A stretch of DNA of 17,954 bases. Source: Gammaproteobacteria bacterium (GTDB taxonomy: Bacteria; Pseudomonadota; Gammaproteobacteria; Steroidobacterales; Steroidobacteraceae). The notes below the pieces were generated by a model. That model saw nothing but the letters and a program-made list of their open reading frames with translations. It did not search any database and had not been told where the DNA came from. The stretch covers positions 1-17,954 of the forward strand of contig JAFAVO010000237.1 of the NCBI GenBank assembly GCA_019242385.1. The letters are read 5' to 3'. The position numbers were made by a program, and so were the translations under genes. Below are positions 1 through 6,680 of the stretch, piece after piece. How positions within the stretch are numbered: the first letter of the stretch is position 1; each line of letters starts with the position of its first letter.

Positions 1-132
<132 letters not shown>

Positions 133-166
133 AAGATTTCGAGAATCATCGAGCGAATGAGTGGAT

Positions 167-201
167 CCAAAATGGCTCCAACTTACTGCTGGACATTTTG
201 G
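167..201 (-). other. Stem-loop in the rRNA leader, just upstream of 16S
   Basis: CCAAAATG (167-174) pairs perfectly with CATTTTGG (194-201). Inside it TCCA (177-180) pairs with TGGA (190-193), leaving a two-base bulge and a nine-base loop. The hairpin sits about 35 bases before the mature 16S end in the transcribed leader. A role in pre-rRNA folding or processing is inferred. It is not an intrinsic terminator, because no U-tract follows. Confidence 0.6.
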
Positions 202-236
202 TCACTCGGTCTTAAGCGCCAAAGGCTTTGAGACGC

Positions 237-250
237 GAGTCCCCACACAA
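237..250 (-). promoter_or_regulatory. boxC-like element of the rRNA leader
   Basis: The minus strand reads TTGTGTGGGGACTC. This closely resembles the TGTGTGGGCACTC boxC segment of enterobacterial rRNA leaders and, as there, lies between boxA and 16S. It is part of the expected rRNA antitermination or leader-folding region. Confidence 0.6.
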
Positions 251-265
251 ATTACCTATCCGAAC

Positions 266-277
266 TTTTAAAAAGCA
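266..277 (-). promoter_or_regulatory. boxA-like antitermination site
   Basis: The minus strand reads TGCTTTTTAAAA, 10 of 12 matches to the rRNA boxA TGCTCTTTAACA. It lies downstream of both promoters and upstream of 16S. In known rRNA operons boxA RNA binds NusB/NusE and protects long untranslated transcripts from Rho. The same role is inferred here from sequence and position. Confidence 0.7.
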
Positions 278-314
278 CCCCGCAGCGGCGGTGGCTGGGG
301 GAAAGGGGGCGGGC

Positions 315-342
315 AGTATAGCCACAGCAAACCCCCCGTCAA
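315..342 (-). promoter_or_regulatory. rRNA operon promoter P2
   Basis: On the minus strand TTGACG (337-342) and TATACT (315-320) are separated by 16 bases. Transcription would start near 308. The bases after the -10 are almost all G or C (GCCCGCC), as in the discriminators of growth-rate and ppGpp-controlled rRNA promoters; such control is inferred. It is nearly a copy of P1. Confidence 0.8.
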
Positions 343-408
343 CATAAGTGCATTACGCACACACCCGCCGCCCCAACCGCGAGGCGGCCGAGGCTGCAGG
401 GGGCGCGC

Positions 409-436
409 AGTATAGCCCCCATTGGCGGCTTGTCAA
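409..436 (-). promoter_or_regulatory. rRNA operon promoter P1
   Basis: On the minus strand a perfect TTGACA (431-436) and TATACT (409-414) are separated by 16 bases. A GC-only discriminator (GCGCGCC) follows. Transcription should start near 402. Tandem P1/P2 promoters are the usual arrangement for gammaproteobacterial rRNA operons. Confidence 0.82.
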
Positions 437-623
437 CGTATTGTCATGAGGCCCTGGGAGATCGCTGGCTCACCCGTTCCGGATCGAGCTAAGCATTTGT
501 TCCTATTGGGCTCCGGACCATTGTGGGGGCCCACCGGCAGATTTCCAGGCCTGGCGCAGCTCACCGCAGGCACTGCACGAGTGCCCGTACCGCGCCCCAG
601 GCCGCAGAGGCCTTCCGGGGGAG
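437..623. other. Spacer between tyrS and the rRNA promoters
   Basis: This 187-base spacer holds no convincing gene. One small hairpin is visible: GGCACT (569-574) pairs with AGTGCC (580-585) around a five-base loop. No T-tract follows it on the minus strand, so it is at best a weak stop for tyrS transcription. With the leader and promoters, positions 133-623 form the longest gene-free stretch in the window. Confidence 0.5.
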
Positions 624-1829
624 TCAGATCGAAGGCTCCAGCTTGACCCTGGCAAAGCGCTTTGCCCCGACCTGCAGAACGTGCTCGGCACCGGCTTTCA
701 GCGTGAGGCCCCGGTCGGAGACACGTGCTCCATCGATCCGGACGGCCCCCTCCCCGATCTTGCGATTCGCCTCCGAGGTGCTCTCGGCGAGCCCCGCCTC
801 CTTGAGCAGATTCGCCAGGCGCAGCCCCGCGCCCGGCACCGGCACGACCTTCAGTGGCAGGTCCTGGGGCACGGCTTTCTCGCTGACGCGAGCGATGAAG
901 TTGCGCTGCGCACGCTCCGCCGCGGCGGCATCGTGGAAGCGCGCGACCAGCTCACTCGCGAGCTCGAGCTTGATATCCCGGGGATTGCGGCCGCCGTCCG
1001 CCTGCCCGCGCAATGCGGCGATCTCGCTCAGGGGACGGAAGGACAGCAGCTCGAAGTAGCGCCACATGAGTGCATCAGAGATCGACATGAGCTTGCCGAA
1101 CATGCTGTCGGGGTCTTCGGCGATGCCGATGTAGTTGCCGAGAGACTTCGACATCTTGTTGACCCCATCGGTCCCCTCCAGCAGTGGGGTGGTGAGCACC
1201 ACCTGCGGCTCCTGGCCGTAGGCCTCCTGAAGGGAGCGGCCGACCAGGAGGTTGAACTTCTGGTCCGTGCCGCCGAGCTCGACGTCGGCGCGCATCGCCA
1301 CCGAGTCGTAGCCCTGGGCGAGGGGGTACAGGAACTCGTGGATGGAGATCGGCTGTCCGCTCTTGTAGCGCTTGGCGAAATCGTCCCGTTCGAGCATGCG
1401 CGCCACGGTGTAGTGCGCGGCAAGCTTCACGATCTCGGTAGAGCTGAGCTTTGACAGCCAGCGCGAATTGAAGTCGATGCGGGTGCGCTCGCGATCGAGA
1501 ATCCTGAACACCTGGCTCTCGTAGGTGCGCGCGTTGGCCTGAATCTCCTCGGGGGACAGCGGTGGCCGCGTCGCATTGCGCCCGGTGGGATCGCCGATCA
1601 TCCCGGTGAAGTCACCGATGAGGAAGGTCACCTCGTGCCCGAGCTGCTGGAACTGGCGCATTTTGTTGAGCAGCACCGTGTGCCCGAGATGCAGATCCGG
1701 AGCGGTCGGGTCGAAGCCCGCCTTGACCCGCAGCGGTGTGCCGCGCGCGAGCTTCTTGCGCAGGTCCGCGGCCGTGAGCACCTCATCCGCGCCACGTTCG
1801 AGCTCTGCTATCTGTTCGTCGGAATTCAT
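624..1829 (-). CDS. tyrS: Tyrosine--tRNA ligase
   Basis: This cytoplasmic class I aminoacyl-tRNA synthetase charges tRNA-Tyr with tyrosine using ATP. The 401-residue product has the HIGH-type motif HLGH at 47-50, the Rossmann core with YDSVAMRADVELGGTDQ near 174-190, KMSKS at 225-229, and a C-terminal S4-like RNA-binding domain from about 340. Length is normal for the family. I chose the ATG at 1829, giving MNSDEQ, because GAGA precedes it at Shine-Dalgarno distance; an upstream in-frame start at 1889 would add 20 residues not typical of TyrRS. The gene lies upstream of the rRNA operon on the same strand, an order also known in Pseudomonas, and diverges from the peptidase gene. Confidence 0.96.
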   Translation of the reverse strand: MNSDEQIAELERGADEVLTAADLRKKLARGTPLRVKAGFDPTAPDLHLGHTVLLNKMRQFQQLGHEVTFLIGDFTGMIGDPTGRNATRPPLSPEEIQANARTYESQVFRILDRERTRIDFNSRWLSKLSSTEIVKLAAHYTVARMLERDDFAKRYKSGQPISIHEFLYPLAQGYDSVAMRADVELGGTDQKFNLLVGRSLQEAYGQEPQVVLTTPLLEGTDGVNKMSKSLGNYIGIAEDPDSMFGKLMSISDALMWRYFELLSFRPLSEIAALRGQADGGRNPRDIKLELASELVARFHDAAAAERAQRNFIARVSEKAVPQDLPLKVVPVPGAGLRLANLLKEAGLAESTSEANRKIGEGAVRIDGARVSDRGLTLKAGAEHVLQVGAKRFARVKLEPSI

Positions 1830-1913
1830 GTGATTCTCGTGAAGCGCGTACTGAAGCGGGATCGGTTGCCCTTGTAACCTAACCCGCAAAAGCCAGAAGG
1901 CGAACGCGCGTAG

Positions 1914-1953
1914 TTGACATACATTGACGCAAAGCTCGTGCCTCCGGTAGGGT
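1914..1953 (+). promoter_or_regulatory. Possible promoter of the M23 peptidase gene
   Basis: Two -35-like hexamers lie four bases apart: TTGACA (1914-1919) and TTGACG (1924-1929). The second is 18 bases before TAGGGT (1948-1953), a weak -10. It is the best candidate in the tyrS/peptidase divergent region. I saw no convincing tyrS promoter on the other strand. Confidence 0.4.
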
Positions 1954-1987
1954 CCCGCGTTTTAAAGCATCCTGAACACAATTGTCG

Positions 1988-3340
1988 ATGTCCCTCGACT
2001 TCAAGGTCTCCGCAAAAGCCTCCATCCGTCGCATGCTCTCGGCGGCCTTCTGGCTGCAGTTGGGCGCTTGCGCGATCGTCAGCTGGACACTGCTGCGCGG
2101 CGGCGCCAGCGGTTCGGCGCCAGTTGCAGCCGAGCCTGCCCCGCCCGCCGCGGCAGAACCGACCGGCACCTCCACCCAGGCCGCCCCCGCCGACGTCACG
2201 GCAACCACCACCGCCACCGCCGCCGCAGAGGGCGACAAGACCGCCCTCGCGACGACCGATGTTACGGTCAGCCGCAACGACACACTCGACCGCATCTTCC
2301 GGCGGCTGAAGCTCAACCTCGCGGACCTCGCCTCGCTGCGCAGCCTGCCGGGCATACGTGCGGCGCTCGACAGTCTCCGTCCGGGCGAAGCACTGCATTT
2401 CACACACCAGGACGGGGCACTGTTCGGTCTCGAGCGGCGGCTGAATGAGACGCAGACACTCAGGGTGTTTCGCCACGGCGATGCGCTGAAGGCCGACGTC
2501 CTGCAGAACCCCGTCGAGATGCGCACCCGCACCGTGCGCGGTGTCATCGACAGCTCGCTGTTCGAGGCGGTCGAGGCGGCCGGCGCTCACGATCAGACCG
2601 CGGTCGCGCTCGCCGATATTTTCGGCTGGGACATCGACTTCGTGCTCGACGTGCGCTCCGGGGACACCTTCGCCGTCACCTACGAGGAAATCTGGCGCGA
2701 TGGCTCGTTTCTGCACGACGGCCCGATCGAGGCCGCGGAATTCGTCAACCACGGCCGCACATACCGCGCCGTGCGCTACTCGGACCCGGAAGGTCACGCG
2801 CACTACTACACACCCGATGGCCGCAGCCTGCACAAGGCGTTCCTGCGGGCGCCGGTGGAATTCACCCGCGTGAGCTCCCGGTTCAACTCCGCACGCTACC
2901 ACCCGATCCTCAACCTGATCCGCGCGCACAAGGGCGTCGATTACGCTGCGCCGATCGGTACCCCGGTGCACGCTGCGGGCGATGGCCGGATCACCGTGGC
3001 CGGACGCCTCGGCGGTTATGGCAACTGCGTCGAGATCGAGCACTCGCGCAGCATCATGACCGTCTACGGTCACCTGTCACGGTTCGCGCGCGGTATTCAC
3101 ACAGGGGCGCACGTGGCGCAGGGCACGGTAATCGGGTACGTGGGCATGACGGGGCTGGCCACCGGGCCCCACCTGCACTACGAGTACCGCGTGAATGGGG
3201 TATTCAAGAACCCGCAGACCGTGTCCTTGCCGGCTGCCGAACCGATCGATGCTCGCTGGCGGGAGGATTTTCTCGCCCGCTCTGCTCCGCTGCTCGCGAC
3301 CCTCGAGGCGCCTGCGGGCGCGATGCTGGTGGCGCGCTGA
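1988..3340 (+). CDS. M23 family metallopeptidase (MepM/OapA-like murein hydrolase)
   Basis: Likely a membrane-anchored periplasmic endopeptidase that cuts peptidoglycan cross-links. From the ATG at 1988 (450 residues) there is a short cytoplasmic N-terminus, one membrane segment near 18-37, and an Ala/Pro/Thr-rich linker to about 90. An OapA/LysM-like region (about 93-170) and a Csd3-type middle domain follow. The C-terminal LytM domain has the zinc motifs HKGVD (about 314-318) and HLH (395-397), plus YGHL near 360, so the site looks intact. A TTG two codons upstream is an alternative start; neither has a clear ribosome site. The gene diverges from tyrS, as in Pseudomonas, and lies 61 bases before ppk. 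Confidence 0.92.
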   Translation: MSLDFKVSAKASIRRMLSAAFWLQLGACAIVSWTLLRGGASGSAPVAAEPAPPAAAEPTGTSTQAAPADVTATTTATAAAEGDKTALATTDVTVSRNDTLDRIFRRLKLNLADLASLRSLPGIRAALDSLRPGEALHFTHQDGALFGLERRLNETQTLRVFRHGDALKADVLQNPVEMRTRTVRGVIDSSLFEAVEAAGAHDQTAVALADIFGWDIDFVLDVRSGDTFAVTYEEIWRDGSFLHDGPIEAAEFVNHGRTYRAVRYSDPEGHAHYYTPDGRSLHKAFLRAPVEFTRVSSRFNSARYHPILNLIRAHKGVDYAAPIGTPVHAAGDGRITVAGRLGGYGNCVEIEHSRSIMTVYGHLSRFARGIHTGAHVAQGTVIGYVGMTGLATGPHLHYEYRVNGVFKNPQTVSLPAAEPIDARWREDFLARSAPLLATLEAPAGAMLVAR

Positions 3341-3364
3341 GCACGAGCGCGCCGGAGCTCCTCC

Positions 3365-3376
3365 TGCTGGTATCCT
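3365..3376 (+). promoter_or_regulatory. Possible extended -10 promoter for ppk
   Basis: TGGTATCCT in the 61-base gap after the peptidase gene fits an extended -10 element (TGn plus TATCCT at 3371-3376). No -35 hexamer is recognisable at the right distance. ppk could equally be transcribed from the peptidase promoter. Confidence 0.25.
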
Positions 3377-3401
3377 TTGAGCAGCCGCCAGGCGGCGGCC
3401 G

Positions 3402-5495
3402 ATGGGTCACCTTCTCGTGGACGCGCCGGATCTAAAAGCACCGCAGCACTACATCAACCGCGAGCTCTCGTTCCTCGAGTTCAATCAGCGGGTGCTCGAC
3501 CAGGCGTTCGATGAGTCGGTCCCGCTGCTCGAGCGGCTGAGGTTCCTGTGCATCTCCTGCAGCAACCTCGATGAGTTCTTCGAGATCCGCGTAGCGGGGC
3601 TCAAGCAGCTGCAGGAGCTCGGTGGCGGGCAGCTCGCGGCCGATGGAATGTCCGTCCCCGAGCAGCTCGCTGCGATCCATGACCGTACCACGCGCCTCGT
3701 GACCGATCAGTACCGCTGCCTCAATGAGTTGCTGCTGCCGAAGCTCGCGGCGGAGGGCGTGCCGCTCCTTGGTCGCGCCGACTGGAGCCCGGCGCACACC
3801 GAGTGGCTCGAGCAGTACTTCGAGCGCGAGATCGAGCCGGTACTCTCGCCCCTGGGGCTCGATCCGGCGCGCCCCTTTCCACGCATACAGAACAAGAGCC
3901 TCAACTTCATCGTACGTCTCGAGGGGAAAGACGCCTTCCACCGCGACAGCGAGCTCGCCATAGTGCAGGCGCCGCGCTCGCTCCCGCGTGTGGTGCCCCT
4001 CCCCGGTGGCGGGGCGACGCGCGCCTGCGTGCTGCTCTCCACCATCATGCAGGCGTTCGTGCACAAGCTCTTCACCGGCATCCGGGTGATGGGCTGCTAC
4101 CAGTTCCGCGTCACCCGTAACAGCGACCTGTTCGTCGACGACGAGGAGATCGACGATCTGCGGCGTGCGCTCGAGGGCGAGCTGGCGCATCGCCGCTACG
4201 GTGCGGCCGTGCGGCTCGAGACCTCCAATGACTGCCCCGAGGACATGGTCAAGTTCCTGCAGGCGCAGTTCGCCTCGAACGGCCTCGACACCTATCCGGT
4301 CGAGGGCCCGGTGAACCTGAACCGGCTCTCCGCGGTGTACGACCTGGTGCAGCGGTCGGATCTCAAATATCCGATCTTCACCCCCGGCATACCCAAGCGC
4401 CTGGTCGGCACCACTGACCTGTTCGCCTGCATACGCCAGAAGGACATTCTGCTGCATCACCCGTATCAGAGCTTTGCTCCGGTGATGGACTTCCTGCGCC
4501 AGGCCGCGGCGGACCCGCAGGTGCTCGCGATCAAGCAGACCCTGTACCGCGCCGGCCACGATTCCCCGCTGGTCGATGCGCTGGTCGCCGCGGCGAATGC
4601 CGGCAAGGATGTGACCGTGATCGTCGAGCTGCGCGCGCGGTTCGATGAGGAAGCGAATATCGAGCTCTCCAACCGCCTGCAGGAGGCGGGCGCACACGTC
4701 ATGTACGGCGTCGTGGGCTACAAGACCCATGCGAAGCTGTTGCTGGTCGTGCGGCGCGAGGCGAGCGGCATCCGCCGCTACTGCCACCTCGGCACCGGCA
4801 ACTATCACCCGCGCACTGCGCGCCAATACACCGACTACGGGCTGTTCACCTGCGATGACGAGATCGGTCAGGACGTGCACGAGTTGTTCCTGCAGCTGAC
4901 GAGCCTGACCCAGACACCGAAGCTCAACCGCCTCGTCCAGTCACCCTTTGGCATGCACGACATGGTGCTGGAGAAGCTCGCGCGCGAGGCCGAGCACGCG
5001 CGCGCGGGACGTCCGGCGCGCGTCATTGCCAAGATGAACGCCCTCGTCGACCCTCAGGCCATCGAGGCGCTGTACCGCGCCTCACGCGCGGGGGTGAAGA
5101 TCGAGCTGATCGTGCGTGGAGTCTGCGCGCTGCGACCGGGAGTGCCCGGAGTGTCGGAGAACATCACGGTGCGCTCGATCGTCGGACGCTTCCTCGAGCA
5201 CTCGCGCGTCTTCTATTTCGAGAACGGCGGCGAGCCGGACATGACCTGCGCGAGCGCCGACTGGATGGAGCGTAACTTCTTCCGTCGCGTCGAGGTGGCC
5301 TTCCCCGTCCGCCGCCCGGAGCACCGCGCCCGGATCCTGCGAGACCTGGAGGTTTGCCTCCACGACAACTGCCAGGCATGGCTGCTGCGGCCCGATGCCC
5401 ACTACGACCGTATCAAGCGGGCGAGCGAGCGCCCCGTGAATGCGCAGGCCGAGCTGCTCGCGACCTACGCAGCAGGCCCCAGCGTAGCTGTTTGA
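3402..5495 (+). CDS. ppk: Polyphosphate kinase 1
   Basis: Makes long-chain inorganic polyphosphate from the terminal phosphate of ATP, reversibly, usually at the inner face of the membrane. The 697-residue product matches PPK1 in length and along its whole sequence. It has the N-terminal helical domain with YINRELSFLEFNQRVLDQ (17-34), the SNLDEFFEIRVAG motif (54-66), and the two phospholipase-D-like C-terminal domains. The autophosphorylated histidine corresponds to H443 in KTHAK, and the second conserved histidine to H462 in CHLGTGNYHP. The ATG at 3402 is preceded by AGGCGG, which lies inside a GC-rich inverted repeat. The gene converges on a DUF3592-like gene; ppx lies beyond it on the other strand. 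Confidence 0.97.
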   Translation: MGHLLVDAPDLKAPQHYINRELSFLEFNQRVLDQAFDESVPLLERLRFLCISCSNLDEFFEIRVAGLKQLQELGGGQLAADGMSVPEQLAAIHDRTTRLVTDQYRCLNELLLPKLAAEGVPLLGRADWSPAHTEWLEQYFEREIEPVLSPLGLDPARPFPRIQNKSLNFIVRLEGKDAFHRDSELAIVQAPRSLPRVVPLPGGGATRACVLLSTIMQAFVHKLFTGIRVMGCYQFRVTRNSDLFVDDEEIDDLRRALEGELAHRRYGAAVRLETSNDCPEDMVKFLQAQFASNGLDTYPVEGPVNLNRLSAVYDLVQRSDLKYPIFTPGIPKRLVGTTDLFACIRQKDILLHHPYQSFAPVMDFLRQAAADPQVLAIKQTLYRAGHDSPLVDALVAAANAGKDVTVIVELRARFDEEANIELSNRLQEAGAHVMYGVVGYKTHAKLLLVVRREASGIRRYCHLGTGNYHPRTARQYTDYGLFTCDDEIGQDVHELFLQLTSLTQTPKLNRLVQSPFGMHDMVLEKLAREAEHARAGRPARVIAKMNALVDPQAIEALYRASRAGVKIELIVRGVCALRPGVPGVSENITVRSIVGRFLEHSRVFYFENGGEPDMTCASADWMERNFFRRVEVAFPVRRPEHRARILRDLEVCLHDNCQAWLLRPDAHYDRIKRASERPVNAQAELLATYAAGPSVAV

Positions 5496-5508
5496 GCGTA
5501 GTTGTTTG
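5481..5508 (+). repeat. 14-bp tandem duplication across the ppk stop codon
   Basis: AGCGTAGCTGTTTG (5481-5494) is followed at once by AGCGTAGTTGTTTG (5495-5508), with one mismatch. The TGA stop of ppk (5493-5495) spans the junction. It looks like a small slippage duplication of the gene's 3' end. Confidence 0.75.
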
Positions 5509-5530
5509 CAGGGCGACCGCTCAGCCCTGC
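5508..5530. terminator. Hairpin between the convergent ppk and DUF3592-like genes
   Basis: GCAGGGC (5508-5514) pairs with GCCCTGC (5524-5530) around a nine-base loop that contains the stop codon of the leftward gene. It sits exactly between two converging genes, where a two-way terminator is expected. Neither strand has a U-tract after the stem, so an intrinsic terminator is uncertain. Confidence 0.35.
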
Positions 5531-6588
5531 GCGGGCAGCGGCGCATCGCTCGCGCCGCCCCGCCACCCCGCGATCCCGGCTGCGAATAATAGCGTTCCGA
5601 AGAGGTACAGCATCCCGGCAGGCAGCCAGTTCCACACTCCCTGGTCGATGATGGCGCCGGGCGTATGGTCAGCAGGGTAGAGCACCGTCACCGCCTGGCC
5701 CACGTGGTACAGCGGTGGATTGCTGCCGGTCGAGTCCCGGAACACTACGGTTTGGCCGTCGGCATCGATGTAACAGACCAGCGGATGGTAGGTGACGCCG
5801 CCGTCGGAGTCCGTCGAGGGACTGAGCGCCGTGACCCGTCCGGCAGTGCGAATCCCGGTAGCTTCCAGCTTCAGGAGCGTGCGGCTCTGGTATACGCCCA
5901 AAGCGAGCACAGCGAGACCCAACAGCACGAGGAACGGTGCCAGACGTGCGAGCTGTGCGCGCTGTTGGGCCTGCCGATCGCGGAACTCCGGCAGCGCCAT
6001 GAGCTCTTCGACCCGCTGGGACGGCGCTGAGTCCCGAGGGTCGGCGTTGCTGCGCACGGTGGCGAGCGCACGCCACCGCGACGCCGGCAGCGTCTTGTCG
6101 CGCGGGGCGATGATGCTCCGCAACCTCCTCGAGAGCTGCAGGACAAAGAGTCCCGCCACCACCCACGTCATCGGACTCGTGCGCCACGCCGTCGCCGCAA
6201 ACCAGAAAAGCGCCATTCCGACCGCGAGCAGGGCGATGCCGACCACCGTAAAGACGTGATTACCGGCCTCCTGGACCTCATTGGGCTTTTCCGGGATCAC
6301 CCAGAGCGGTACCAGCCGGCCCGTCTCCCGGCCATGTACGCTGCTCGAGCCTTCGAGCGATGTCGCCTCGAGGGTCGCACCCGCGGCTGAGGTATATCGG
6401 TACACGGAGTTGAGGCTGTTGCCGTTTCGGCGGACCCCGATCACCTCACCCTGAACGCGCACCGCGTGCAGTCGCCAGTAGAGCGCATCCCCGACCAGGA
6501 GCGTGCCGAGGCCGCAGAACACCAGGGCGCCGGCAAAAGCCGCCACCTGATTGAAGGCCGAGAGGGTACTGAAGATGAGCTGGAGCAT
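5521..6588 (-). CDS. DUF3592-like multi-pass membrane protein with two repeated modules
   Basis: Function unknown. The 355-residue product has hydrophobic segments near 15-35, 112-132, 139-157, 215-233 and 320-341. Two soluble beta-rich modules lie between them. The first is at about 45-105 (VQGEVIGVRR through LVPLWVIPEKPNEV). The second is at about 246-315 (TAGRVTALSP through VGQAVTVLYPADHTPGAI). Each follows the DUF3592 pattern of a varying beta strand, a Y/V-rich stretch, then a G-x-x-V-x-V-L-Y-x-P-type end, so the protein looks like an internal duplication. The ATG at 6588 lacks a good ribosome site. It is 92 bases after ppx on the same strand and may share its transcript. Confidence 0.72.
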   Translation of the reverse strand: MLQLIFSTLSAFNQVAAFAGALVFCGLGTLLVGDALYWRLHAVRVQGEVIGVRRNGNSLNSVYRYTSAAGATLEATSLEGSSSVHGRETGRLVPLWVIPEKPNEVQEAGNHVFTVVGIALLAVGMALFWFAATAWRTSPMTWVVAGLFVLQLSRRLRSIIAPRDKTLPASRWRALATVRSNADPRDSAPSQRVEELMALPEFRDRQAQQRAQLARLAPFLVLLGLAVLALGVYQSRTLLKLEATGIRTAGRVTALSPSTDSDGGVTYHPLVCYIDADGQTVVFRDSTGSNPPLYHVGQAVTVLYPADHTPGAIIDQGVWNWLPAGMLYLFGTLLFAAGIAGWRGGASDAPLPAQG

Positions 6589-6680
6589 GGATCGGCCAGC
6601 CGCGGGCGCTGCCGGGCACTCTGACCCGCTGCGCCGACTGGCGCCATGAACGGCTTCGCAGCTTGCGGCGAAGGGGCCGT

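Noticed and set aside
1826..3073. A 415-codon leftward frame opposite the M23 peptidase gene
   Set aside because: It is antisense to a gene with intact zinc motifs, its Gly-rich run mirrors the Ala/Pro linker, and it overlaps the tyrS start region.
3432..4880. A 482-codon leftward open frame inside ppk
   Set aside because: It is antisense to a fully conserved ppk and has no domain or family pattern; it is a high-GC shadow frame.
6654..6673. Hairpin CTTCGC/GCGAAG between ppx and the DUF3592-like gene
   Set aside because: The stem is only six pairs, with an eight-base loop and no U-tract, so I could not support it as a terminator or attenuator.
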